NCBI RefSeq assembly: GCF_004353185.1
Contig: NZ_SMUS01000020.1
Span: 1-64,000, forward strand
Direction of reading: 5' to 3'
DNA length: 64,000 bases
Source of the DNA: Clostridium cuniculi
GTDB lineage: Bacteria; Bacillota; Clostridia; Clostridiales; Clostridiaceae
The notes under the pieces are model-generated. The model made no database searches. It had not been told where the DNA came from and saw only the letters and a list, made by a program, of their open reading frames with translations. Made by a program: the position numbers and the translations under genes. This document shows positions 44,316 through 53,255 of this stretch, one piece after another; position 1 is the first letter of the stretch, and each line of letters opens with the position of its first letter.

Positions 44316-46097
44316 ATGGCTAGAAATAAATATGATGTAGATGAAGAATTACAAGAAGGGTTTAACATTTCTCACCTTAAAAGACTTATAAGATATATGA
44401 AACCCTACAAAAATAAAGTTATACTTTCTGTAACTTTAATGATAATCTCAAGCTTTGTTTCTTTGCTTGGACCATATTTAATAAAAATTGCATTAGATGA
44501 TATTATTCCATCAGGAAACTTAGTAAATTTAACAATATTGTCAGTTATTTATGCTCTATCTCTTATATTGGTTAGTGCTTTTATGAAACAACGTATAATA
44601 ACAATGGGGAAAGTTGGACAAGATATTTTAGTTGATATGAGAAAAGATTTGTTTGTTAATCTTCAAACGTTACCCTTTAGTTACTACGATAGTAGACCTC
44701 ATGGAAAAATATTAGTTAGAGTTGTGAACTATATAAACTCACTAAGTGATTTGTTATCTAATGGTTTTGTTAATTTGATAGCTGATACTGTTACTTTAAT
44801 AATTACCGTAATATTTATGTTTGTTTTAGATTATAGATTAGCCCTTGTTAGCTTATTGGGTTTACCTTTGCTTATGACAGTTATAATGTCTATAAAAAAA
44901 GCTCAAAGAAGAGCCCATCAAAAGCTTAGTTCAAAACAATCAAATATGAATGCATATGTTCATGAAAGTATAAATGGAATAAAAGTAACTCAATCCTTTT
45001 CTAGAGAAGAAGAAAATATGCGTATCTATAAAGATGTTTGTAAACAATATAGTGATGCATGGATGGATTCTGTTAAATTAAACTTTTTAGTATGGCCATC
45101 TATTGATATTATTTCCGTTGCATCTGTTGCTCTAATTTACCTTTTTGGCATTTTAATATTTGACTCTTCTATTAAAGTAGGAGTATTGGTTGCTTTTATA
45201 GGATATGTTTGGAGATTCTGGGCTCCTATAACTAACATCGGTAACTTCTATAATACTATAATTAATGCTATGGCCTATCTTGAAAGAATATTTGAAACAA
45301 TGGATGAAAAACCTTTAATTCATGATAAGGTAGGTGCTACTATACTTCCCCCTATAGAAGGTCACGTAGAGTTTAAAGATGTAACATTTATGTATGAAGA
45401 AGATAATCCTATATTAAAAAATATAAATATTAATATACAAAGTGGAGAATCCATCGCTTTAGTTGGTCCTACTGGCGCTGGTAAAAGTACTATCGTAAGC
45501 TTAATAAGTAGATTCTATGACATAAATGAAGGACAAATTTTAATTGATGGTATTGATATACGTGACGTAACTCTAAAATCACTTAGAGAACAAATGGGAA
45601 TAATGCTTCAGGATTCATTTATATTCTCTGGAACAATAATGGATAACATACGTTATGGTAATCTTGAAGCTACTGATGAGGAAGTAATTGCTGCTGCTAA
45701 AGTTGTTAGAGCTCATGATTTTATAATGGAGTTTGAAAATGGCTATTATACAGAAGTAAATGAAAGAGGCAGTCGTCTATCTGTTGGACAAAGACAACTT
45801 ATATCCTTTGCTAGAGCCTTACTTGCAGATCCTAAAATACTAATTTTAGATGAAGCTACTTCTAGTATAGATACCCAAACTGAACTTCTTCTTCAAAAAG
45901 GTCTAGATGAACTTCTTAAGGGAAGAACTTCATTTATAATTGCACATAGATTATCAACTATTAAGAACTCTTCTAGAATTATGTATATAGATAATGGTAG
46001 TATTGTTGAATGCGGAACTCACGATGAATTAATGTCACTAAAAGGTCACTACTATAACCTTTACCAATCACAATACGCCCTACTAAATGCAGTATAA
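44316..46097 (+). CDS. ABC exporter half-transporter, catalytic-site subunit (second exporter)
   Basis: This 593-residue protein has Walker A GPTGAGKST, signature LSVGQRQL, Walker B LILDEATSSID with the catalytic glutamate, and AHRLST. Its ATG follows the stop of the first half with no gap, with AAGGAGG inside the upstream gene end. Repeat copy 3 starts at the base after its stop codon. No terminator is seen between the stop and the repeat, so the transcript probably runs into the repeat. Confidence 0.93.
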   Translation: MARNKYDVDEELQEGFNISHLKRLIRYMKPYKNKVILSVTLMIISSFVSLLGPYLIKIALDDIIPSGNLVNLTILSVIYALSLILVSAFMKQRIITMGKVGQDILVDMRKDLFVNLQTLPFSYYDSRPHGKILVRVVNYINSLSDLLSNGFVNLIADTVTLIITVIFMFVLDYRLALVSLLGLPLLMTVIMSIKKAQRRAHQKLSSKQSNMNAYVHESINGIKVTQSFSREEENMRIYKDVCKQYSDAWMDSVKLNFLVWPSIDIISVASVALIYLFGILIFDSSIKVGVLVAFIGYVWRFWAPITNIGNFYNTIINAMAYLERIFETMDEKPLIHDKVGATILPPIEGHVEFKDVTFMYEEDNPILKNININIQSGESIALVGPTGAGKSTIVSLISRFYDINEGQILIDGIDIRDVTLKSLREQMGIMLQDSFIFSGTIMDNIRYGNLEATDEEVIAAAKVVRAHDFIMEFENGYYTEVNERGSRLSVGQRQLISFARALLADPKILILDEATSSIDTQTELLLQKGLDELLKGRTSFIIAHRLSTIKNSSRIMYIDNGSIVECGTHDELMSLKGHYYNLYQSQYALLNAV

Positions 46098-46570
46098 CTA
46101 AATTGTTCGTTATAGCTTAAGTGCCGTGATGACGAAAATTAATGATATTACCTCCAGGAATTAGTGTAATTTGCGTTAAGAATTTATATTGTTTTTTACA
46201 GAAAAAGAGCTAAAGCTTCGAAAGTCACTTTGTTCCCTCAGCTTCTTAACGCTCTTTTTCTTCCAAAAACAATTAAATTCTAAAACTTAATTACAATATT
46301 CCTTCCGGTAATATCATTAATTTTTCTCTATCACTAGCTTTTAAGCTAAAGGATACTATTTCCTGCGTAACCACCTTAAGAGTTAACGACTTCTGCTATA
46401 TTTTATATAATAAATTGTTAACTTCTAAGATATATATTTTTAAATAAACTAAGAATATTAATATACAAATTAACTATCTTATCAAAATAATATGTAGCAC
46501 AAAACATTAACTATAAAGTGGCGTATTATAAGCAAACACATGTAAAAAGAAAAAAAATGAAATATTTATT
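46098..46570 (-). repeat. Dispersed structured repeat, copy 3
   Basis: This block aligns with 20778-21250 along its length at a constant offset, with scattered substitutions. The central stem is AGAAAAAGAGC (46200-46210) with GCTCTTTTTCT (46251-46261). Relative to copy 2 the last stem bases change on both sides so that pairing is kept. It is placed right after the ABC exporter stop. No coding frame is apparent. Confidence 0.88.
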
Positions 46571-46795
46571 TGGAGGTATCATTGAAATTAAACCGTAGAA
46601 TTTAATAATTGATGGAGTAAAGTTGCGTAAAGAAGTTTTTACTGTTTGAGCGAATAGCGAGTTTAAAAACTTTAGCAAACTTTACGGAATCAATTATATA
46701 AATTCTAGGTGAAAATTTCACCTTTACCGTAAGATAAATATTCCATTTTTTCGCTTCCATGTGGTGCGCAATATTATTCAACGGAGTATTGTTTT
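46571..46795 (+). repeat. Dispersed structured repeat, copy 4 (divergent, inverted)
   Basis: This copy lies tail to tail with copy 3 and runs the same way as copy 1. Stems are TAGAATTTA (46596-46604) with TAAATTCTA (46699-46707), AATTGAT (46607-46613) with ATCAATT (46689-46695), and GTAAAGTTGC (46617-46626) with GCAAACTTTAC (46675-46685, one bulge). The apical GCGAATAGCGA is at 46650-46660. The right edge GTGCGCAATATTATTCAA matches copy 1. The edge falls at or in the end of the DedA gene. Confidence 0.75.
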
Positions 46796-47278
46796 TAGGC
46801 TGAAGTAGCCGAAGGAGATTAATGCAGTATTCCATATACTGATTCCTAAAGTTGAATATAATAAAAAACCACCAAATTCAATCCTTAAGACTCCTGAAAC
46901 TAAAGATATTAAAGTTCTTACTACTGGAATAAGTCTGCATATAAAAACTGTTTTATTTCCATATTTATTGGAGTATTCAAATATTTTTTCTGTATACTTT
47001 TTAGTTTTTGCTGATTTCTTATTAAACCAATCTAAAATTGGGTTTCCGAAAGAATATCCTATTATGTAGAATACACAACTTCCAAATACAGCTGCTGCTA
47101 TTGATATTAATATTACTAAAAAGAGATTTCCTTTTGTTTCTGCAACACAGGCTCCAATGGTAGGCATTACTACTGTTGCTGGAACACCTGGGCAATTTAA
47201 ATGTTCTAAAAAAACTACTACAAATAAAAAAATTAAACCATATCTCACAAAATACTCTAACATTAATTGAATTCCCAT
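46778..47278 (-). CDS. DedA-family membrane protein, C-terminally truncated
   Basis: This 166-residue protein has DedA features: an N-terminal helix then EHLNCPGVPATVVMPTIGA, a GYSFGNPILDWF segment, and the conserved FICRLIPVVRTLISLVSG with the key arginines. DedA proteins help recycle or flip membrane lipids such as undecaprenyl phosphate. Family members usually have about 200 residues; this one stops after GYFSLKTILR, and the last codons lie beside or in repeat copy 4. The final membrane helix seems to be missing, so function may be lost. AGAGGG precedes the ATG. Confidence 0.85.
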   Translation of the reverse strand: MGIQLMLEYFVRYGLIFLFVVVFLEHLNCPGVPATVVMPTIGACVAETKGNLFLVILISIAAAVFGSCVFYIIGYSFGNPILDWFNKKSAKTKKYTEKIFEYSNKYGNKTVFICRLIPVVRTLISLVSGVLRIEFGGFLLYSTLGISIWNTALISFGYFSLKTILR

Positions 47279-47462
47279 AAATAATTACCCTCTTTTTCGT
47301 AATCTTTACTGAATAGATATTATTTTATAATATGTTAATAAATGTGTATATATACTACATTATCGTTAATTAACCATAGTATATTTATGTTCAATAATTC
47401 TTAATTTTTTGTTACATTTATTATTTTTTTCTTAATTATTTAGTGTTATCGTTTTCTTTTTC

Positions 47463-47491
47463 TTGGAATATTAATCTAATAGTTGTATAAT
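47463..47491 (+). promoter_or_regulatory. Promoter of the LTA-synthase-like gene
   Basis: TTGGAA (47463-47468) and TATAAT (47486-47491) are exactly 17 bases apart on the plus strand, 78 bases before the start codon. The rest of the 290-base gap holds nothing else I can identify. Confidence 0.7.
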
Positions 47492-47568
47492 AATCTATGA
47501 TTTAATGGAATTTAACTTTTTTTAACAAATACTTAACAGAGAAATAAACATTAACAGGGGGATTTTTT

Positions 47569-49692
47569 ATGAAACTTTCTTTTAAGGAGCAGTCAACTCG
47601 CTCACTTTTGAAATTTTTATTGGCTCCATTAATTATTAACTTTATAATTGAACTTTGTAGCAGAAGAAGTCTAGGTGATACTTTTGGGTATATATTCGGA
47701 TCTCCACTAGTATTTTTATATAATTCGTTAATTATATTAGCTACACTATCTATTGTATTGTTATTTAAAAGAAGAACTTTTTTCTTTACTTTAATAACTA
47801 CTATATGGATAGGATTTGGTATAACTAATGGTATCATACTAAGTAATAGAGTAACTCCTTTTACAGCTACTGATTTAACACTTGCAGACTTAGGTTTAGG
47901 AATAATATCTAAATATTTATCTCCAACTGTTACTAATCTTATAGCTGGCTTTTTAATTGTTGTAGTTATTGGAATTGTATTCTTATTCTTTAAGGGTCCT
48001 AAATATAAAGGAAAACTTAATTATAAGAAAAATATATTAATTGTTGCATCTGTATGGGCTTTTCTTTTCCTTTCAACAAAAGTTGCTTTAGGATTTAACG
48101 TAATTGCCTCTTACTTTGGAAATATTGCATTTGCTTACGAAGATTATGGTTTTCCTTATTGTTTCTCTAATACCTTATTAAATACTGGTATTGATAAGCC
48201 AAAAGATTATTCCGAAGAAAAAATTGCTTCTATTTCTGATTTAATTGCATCAAATAATACAAGCAATGAGCTTAGCAGTGATGCTATTTTACTAGCTAGT
48301 ACAGAAGGTGGCTTAAATCATGAAACTGATTCAGATAAACCAAATATAGTAATGGTTCAATTAGAATCATTCTTTGATCCAACACTAGTTAAATATTTAC
48401 AATTTTCTGAAGATCCAGTACCTAATTTCAGAAAGCTTATGGAGAATTATTCATCTGGTTATTTAACAGTTCCATCTGTCGGTGCTGGTACTGCAAACAC
48501 AGAATTTGAAGTACTAACTGGTATGAGTTTACAATTCTTCGGTCCTGGAGAGTACCCTTATAAGACTATTCTTCAAGAAAGTACTGCTGAAAGTGTAAGT
48601 TATGATTTAAAAGAATTAGGCTATTCAACTCATGCTATTCATAATAACAAAGGAACTTTCTATGGTAGAAACTTTGTATTTTCACAATTAGGATTTGATA
48701 CATTCACTTCTTTAGAATATATGAACGTTGAAGAATATACTCCAAAAGATTGGGCAAAAGATTTTTACCTTACAGATGAAATACTTAAATCTTTAAATTC
48801 TACTGAAGGATCAGATTTTGTATATACTATTTCTGTACAAGCCCATGGTGATTATCCAAAGGAACAAATATTAGAAAATCCTAAAATTGAAGTTAGTGGA
48901 TTACCAGATGAAGAAACTACTAATGCTTTCACATACTATATAAATCAACTTTATGAAGTTGACCAATTTGTTGGAGAATTAGTAGATGCACTTTCTAATA
49001 TTGATGAAGATACTGTTTTAGTTTTATTCGGAGATCACTTACCAACATTAGGTTTTAAAGATGAAGATTTAGTTAATAACTCTATCTTCCAAACTGAATA
49101 TGTTGTTTGGAGTAATTTTGATATGCCTAAAAATGATCAAGATTTAGCTGCATATCAATTAACATCATCTGTATTAAATAGCTTAAATATAGATAATGGT
49201 GTTTTAACAAAATTCCATAATCAATTTAAAAATACAAATGACTATTTAAATGATTTAAAATTATTGCAATACGATATGTTATATGGTGAGCACTATATAT
49301 ATGGTGGTACTAATCCATTTATAGCAACTGATTTAAAAATGGGAACTTATGATATTTCTATCACAGACGTTTATGAAGAAACTACTACTACTGAAGAAGT
49401 TGAAGATTTAGAAACTGTTGCTAGTTCAGAAGATCCTGAAACTATTGAAGAAATAGATGAACTAGAAGGAAAGAAAAACCTTGTTGTAAAAGGTGAAAAC
49501 TTTAACGAATTCAGTAAAATATATATAAATGGTAAATACACTAAAACTGTATTTATAGACTCTAATACACTTATGGTTAATAATATTACTTTAGAGCCTA
49601 ACTCTTCAATAGTAGTTACTCAACGTACTACTGGTGGTGGAAAATTAGGTTCTACAAATGAATTTATTTATCCAATTGTAGCTGAACAATAA
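47569..49692 (+). CDS. LTA-synthase-family sulfatase-fold membrane enzyme
   Basis: This 707-residue protein has five membrane helices (residues 15-185) and an extracellular sulfatase-fold domain. E266 in VQLESFFD and T308 in GAGTANTEF are the expected metal-binding glutamate and catalytic threonine, and FGDHLPTL (487-494) is the metal site. LtaS-type enzymes transfer glycerol phosphate from phosphatidylglycerol to surface polymers. A C-terminal extension from about residue 600 has an acidic Glu/Thr linker and a beta-rich region with LVVKGENF, like IPT/TIG domains. This extension is absent from classical LtaS. GGGGG precedes the ATG. Confidence 0.9.
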   Translation: MKLSFKEQSTRSLLKFLLAPLIINFIIELCSRRSLGDTFGYIFGSPLVFLYNSLIILATLSIVLLFKRRTFFFTLITTIWIGFGITNGIILSNRVTPFTATDLTLADLGLGIISKYLSPTVTNLIAGFLIVVVIGIVFLFFKGPKYKGKLNYKKNILIVASVWAFLFLSTKVALGFNVIASYFGNIAFAYEDYGFPYCFSNTLLNTGIDKPKDYSEEKIASISDLIASNNTSNELSSDAILLASTEGGLNHETDSDKPNIVMVQLESFFDPTLVKYLQFSEDPVPNFRKLMENYSSGYLTVPSVGAGTANTEFEVLTGMSLQFFGPGEYPYKTILQESTAESVSYDLKELGYSTHAIHNNKGTFYGRNFVFSQLGFDTFTSLEYMNVEEYTPKDWAKDFYLTDEILKSLNSTEGSDFVYTISVQAHGDYPKEQILENPKIEVSGLPDEETTNAFTYYINQLYEVDQFVGELVDALSNIDEDTVLVLFGDHLPTLGFKDEDLVNNSIFQTEYVVWSNFDMPKNDQDLAAYQLTSSVLNSLNIDNGVLTKFHNQFKNTNDYLNDLKLLQYDMLYGEHYIYGGTNPFIATDLKMGTYDISITDVYEETTTTEEVEDLETVASSEDPETIEEIDELEGKKNLVVKGENFNEFSKIYINGKYTKTVFIDSNTLMVNNITLEPNSSIVVTQRTTGGGKLGSTNEFIYPIVAEQ

Positions 49693-49729
49693 TTTAATAC
49701 TATAAGTTTATAATTAAACTCATATCTAT

Positions 49730-49767
49730 AAAAAATAGATAGGATATAAAATTCCTATCTATTTTTT
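49730..49767. terminator. Terminator between the LTA-synthase-like and pseudouridine synthase genes
   Basis: A perfect 15-bp stem (49730-49744 with 49753-49767) with A and T runs serves both directions. The last two bases are shared with the stop codon region of the minus-strand gene. Confidence 0.85.
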
Positions 49768-50458
49768 AATTATATAATGTCAATTCTTTCAATTTTTCTA
49801 ACTCTTCAAAGGTAAGTTTTCTCCACTTCCCATAAGGTATATCATCTATTTTTATATTCATTATTCTAATTCGTTCTAATTTTATTACAGTATATCCAAA
49901 AGCTTTAGTCATTCTTCTTATTTGTTTATTAAGACCTTGAGTTAAAACTATATTAAAAGTATTATCGTTTATTTTATTAACCTTGCATTTTCTTGTTATA
50001 ACATCACCTATGTCTACTCCATTTGCCATTTTATTAATAAAATCATCATTTATTATTTTATCTACTGTTACTATATATTCCTTTTCATGAAGATTATCAG
50101 CTTCTAATATTTTATTTGATAGCACTCCATCATTGGTCATTATTATTAATCCTTGCGATTCTTTATCTAATCTTCCAACTGGAAATATATATTGACCATA
50201 ATTCATATATGTTATTATATTATCCTTAACATTTTCAGCTGCTGTGCAAGTTATTCCAACTGGCTTATTTAAAGCTATGTATATTTTTTCCCTTGGTTGT
50301 ACTCTTTCTCCATCCAATAATATATCATCATATTCTTCCACCCATTGTCCTGGCTCACATAAAACACCATTTACAACAACTCTCTTTTCTTCAATTAATC
50401 TATTAGTTTCTCTTCTAGAACAAATTCCTAAATTACTAAAATATTTGTTTATTCTCAT
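49766..50458 (-). CDS. 23S rRNA pseudouridine synthase, RluF/RluB type
   Basis: This 230-residue protein has an N-terminal S4 RNA-binding domain (RINKYFSNLGICSRRET) and the RsuA/RluB/RluE/RluF catalytic domain with the aspartate in VGRLDKESQGL and the closing NKQIRRMTKAFGY. The C-terminal YGKWRKLTFEEL ending is like RluF. It isomerises a uridine in 23S rRNA. I chose the ATG at 50458, with GGAAGG upstream, over an upstream in-frame start that lacks a ribosome site and adds a hydrophobic leader. Confidence 0.92.
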   Translation of the reverse strand: MRINKYFSNLGICSRRETNRLIEEKRVVVNGVLCEPGQWVEEYDDILLDGERVQPREKIYIALNKPVGITCTAAENVKDNIITYMNYGQYIFPVGRLDKESQGLIIMTNDGVLSNKILEADNLHEKEYIVTVDKIINDDFINKMANGVDIGDVITRKCKVNKINDNTFNIVLTQGLNKQIRRMTKAFGYTVIKLERIRIMNIKIDDIPYGKWRKLTFEELEKLKELTLYN

Positions 50459-50552
50459 ATAAAAACTTTGTCCTTCCGTTATTAAAATTATTATTATAAC
50501 CACACTCTAAAATAATAACTATTATACTTCTAACACCGTGCAAATTACAATA

Positions 50553-50581
50553 AAAAAGCTGCACATTTTGTACAGCTTTTT
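50553..50581 (-). terminator. Terminator of the SipW operon
   Basis: AAAAAGCTG (50553-50561) pairs with CAGCTTTTT (50573-50581), and a TTTTTT run follows on the minus strand, six bases after the last gene's stop. Confidence 0.88.
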
Positions 50582-50586
50582 CTTTG

Positions 50587-53076
50587 TTATTGTGTTCCGT
50601 TTTCTTCCCATCCAGAATTATTTTCTTGTGTTATCTTTGCTTCTATATCACTACTAAAGATTAAATTAAAATCATTACTAAATTTATCAATATCCTCACC
50701 ATTAAATAATTTTAGTTCATAATCTAAAATATAATAATGCCCAGGCTCTATTTTTAACTCTGTGAATACTTCATTTTTCTCATCTTTAGTCCCAGCTTCT
50801 CCTAAGTTAAACTGATATTCTTTATAATCTTCTCCATCAATCTTAACTAATATATACTTTTCATTACAATTATCATTACATAAACTTGTATGTTCATGTT
50901 TTTTATATTTGCTAATAGTTAATTTACCTTCAAACTTTAATTTAGGAACTATAGTTATATCACTATCTTTCGGAGTCATATATATTTCTATAGTTGTATT
51001 ACCCCCATTTTCTATATTGTAAATAGTATAATCTCTATCTATATAGCTTGAATGTGAAAAATTTAATACTACTTGTCCTGGTATAACAGATATTGTAAAT
51101 CTCCCTTCAGAATCTGTTGCTATATTTTCATTATTTCCATTATTTATTTTAACACCTTCAATTACTTCCTTAGTAACTACATCTTTAACAACACCCTCTA
51201 TTGTTGCCTTATCTGATATAGTATCATTAACTAATAATCTTGCAAAATCTATACAATAACTATCCCCTCCTGCAACATCTGGCTTTCCTGTTAAAGAATT
51301 AATTGTAGAACCGTCTCTTGGATCATCAATCAATAGTTCTAATCCACTTTCTTCTCCCTCTTCAATCAAGTATAATAGTCTTTGTGGAACTTCAAGAGTA
51401 ACTAGATTTGCTCTAGGTCCATGCTGATCTAAATTATTAATTATTTTTTCCCATTCTTCTACTCTTATAGGAGTCATATCTTTATCTTTAACCTTTAAAG
51501 TAACTTGATAATTAACATTAGATTTTGCAGAGTAAGATGTCTGCCACTCTATATTTTTAATACTATTACTCCCAATACTAAATCTAGTATTCCACTCTCC
51601 ACCATTCCATCTTTCGGTCCATTTTGACTCTGATGGTTCAGGCTGAATATCATTTAACATTATTTGAACAGTAGCACTAGTTACTTTTTTTTGAGATCCA
51701 TTACTTGTTCCTATCTTATCTTGATACATAAATGTTATTGGTTCTACGGGTTGTAATTCAGCCCAATTAACACCATTTTGAATATATTCACTATTATTGT
51801 CAGTATTATCTGCATATTTTTTTCTTAAAGCACGATCTGTATATCCATCATAAAATATTTCCCCATTATCATTAGTAGTTGGTCCTATTATTGCATGTTT
51901 ATTATTATGATAAAACTCATTATTATCAGTAGAATAACTTGTACCATTTAATATATAATTAGAATAAGTTAAACTATAAAAAGATGCATCTTTATGAGAA
52001 TAATCATATCTATTTAAGGGGTAATCCTTATTTTCATAACTAGCAGTCCTTAAAAAACTATACCATTTAATTTGTGGTAGTTCATCTGGATTTTCTTTGT
52101 ACCATTCTCCATCCTTATACCACCACTCTCCTTCCGTAATAGTTAAATCACCAGTCTTATCATTTCCACGATTATTAAATATTAAATTAGTTGATATACA
52201 ATTTTCTATTGTATATGAATACCACCCATCTCCTTCTGACTTCATTTCAGGTGAGCTATACCAGTCAACAATTGGTTTTGCATTTAGATTTCCTTGTGAA
52301 TCTATAGTATTCCAATAATAAATGTATTTTTGAGTATTTGTTTTATGATGTACAACTATTTTATCCTTCAACTCATTATCATAATTATTTCCTATTAACT
52401 TTTGATAAAAATTATAAAAACCACTAGTAACCATTCTTCTATCAGTGCCAGTAGCATCATTAGTTAAATTTCCATTAGAATCTGTACCATCATACTTATC
52501 AGGATCATTTCTATCTTCTCTTCCTTCTACTGATTCTGGAAAAATATCTAATCCATTGGTATCTGGAAGCTTTCCAGATAAAACATACTCTTTATCTTTT
52601 TCTACAGAACCTTGTCCATATCCACCATTAACTCCTAAATTATCTATATCTCCAACCCAAACTTCAAAGCTTTCTGCTGGCTCTCTTGTATCCTCTTTAT
52701 CATTATCTTCTGGTGGAACTGCATCCTCATCTTCAGTACTCCCACCTTCCTTAAGTGAGTTAAATGTAAATTTTAGTTCAACGTTTGATGTAAGATTAGA
52801 TTCATTTGAAACTTTAACCCCCTTATAAGCGGCTATATCACCAGTAGTTGGATTTGTTATTCCATTTTCATTAACTTCTTGTCCTTTATATTCCCACTTA
52901 CTCTTGCTAGTATCTATATTGATTTTTTCATTTCCATTTTGTATATTCAATACATCTAGATTATCCCCATTTGAACCCTTTATACTTACCTTACCATTAA
53001 AATAAGCATAACTTGAAGATGCTGTAATTACTATAATAAATATAGAAAGTAATGTTAAGTAAATCTTTTTTCTCAT
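50587..53076 (-). CDS. Large SipW-type secreted protein with CBM26-like region
   Basis: This 829-residue protein starts with a SipW-type signal (residues 1-25, ending SSYAYF). An acidic low-complexity stretch covers residues 110-135. Residues ~240-325 contain VVHHKTNTQKYIYYWN, WYSSPEMKSEGDGWYSY, LIFNNRG and WWYKDGEWY, which follow the layout of CBM26 starch-binding modules. Residues ~622-702 look like a carboxypeptidase-regulatory beta domain (ATIEGVVKDVVTKEVIEGV). The end, KITQENNSGWEENGTQ, resembles the TasA-like protein's ATQENNRDWE. It is the last gene of the SipW operon and is probably a surface or matrix protein that binds glycan. The middle region (330-620) is unrecognised. Confidence 0.82.
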   Translation of the reverse strand: MRKKIYLTLLSIFIIVITASSSYAYFNGKVSIKGSNGDNLDVLNIQNGNEKINIDTSKSKWEYKGQEVNENGITNPTTGDIAAYKGVKVSNESNLTSNVELKFTFNSLKEGGSTEDEDAVPPEDNDKEDTREPAESFEVWVGDIDNLGVNGGYGQGSVEKDKEYVLSGKLPDTNGLDIFPESVEGREDRNDPDKYDGTDSNGNLTNDATGTDRRMVTSGFYNFYQKLIGNNYDNELKDKIVVHHKTNTQKYIYYWNTIDSQGNLNAKPIVDWYSSPEMKSEGDGWYSYTIENCISTNLIFNNRGNDKTGDLTITEGEWWYKDGEWYKENPDELPQIKWYSFLRTASYENKDYPLNRYDYSHKDASFYSLTYSNYILNGTSYSTDNNEFYHNNKHAIIGPTTNDNGEIFYDGYTDRALRKKYADNTDNNSEYIQNGVNWAELQPVEPITFMYQDKIGTSNGSQKKVTSATVQIMLNDIQPEPSESKWTERWNGGEWNTRFSIGSNSIKNIEWQTSYSAKSNVNYQVTLKVKDKDMTPIRVEEWEKIINNLDQHGPRANLVTLEVPQRLLYLIEEGEESGLELLIDDPRDGSTINSLTGKPDVAGGDSYCIDFARLLVNDTISDKATIEGVVKDVVTKEVIEGVKINNGNNENIATDSEGRFTISVIPGQVVLNFSHSSYIDRDYTIYNIENGGNTTIEIYMTPKDSDITIVPKLKFEGKLTISKYKKHEHTSLCNDNCNEKYILVKIDGEDYKEYQFNLGEAGTKDEKNEVFTELKIEPGHYYILDYELKLFNGEDIDKFSNDFNLIFSSDIEAKITQENNSGWEENGTQ

Positions 53077-53108
53077 TTTATCACCTCATTATTTCATCTT
53101 AAAAGTAG

Positions 53109-53255
53109 TTAATTGTTATTATAATTAATTTTTAAACTATTAATTGATTTGCTTTCTTTATTATTAAAATAAGCTAAAGAGGCTGAAGAACATACTCCAA
53201 TAAACATGGATATTAGTAAAATTGAAATTATTAAAATTATTTTTTTATTCTTCAT
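53109..53255 (-). CDS. 48-residue peptide with SipW-type signal
   Basis: The frame begins at an ATG (53255) directly after the TAG of the LPQTG gene and has a GAGGGGG ribosome site inside that gene's end. It encodes a lysine start, a hydrophobic core, and CSSASLAYFNNKES, the A-Y-F signature of SipW substrates, followed by about 20 polar residues rich in Asn. Cleavage would release a peptide of about 20 residues. Position, ribosome site and signal type all fit the operon. I know of no named homologue. It could be a minor fibre subunit, an assembly factor or a signal. Confidence 0.75.
   Translation of the reverse strand: MKNKKIILIISILLISMFIGVCSSASLAYFNNKESKSINSLKINYNNN

Noticed and set aside
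46602-46835. A 77-codon minus-strand frame across repeat copy 4.
   Set aside because: It has no ribosome site, no family match, and runs through the stem arms of the repeat and the end of dedA in another frame.
52097-52828. Plus-strand frames opposite the 829-residue protein gene.
   Set aside because: They are proline/serine-rich shadows of the acidic coding strand with no ribosome sites.
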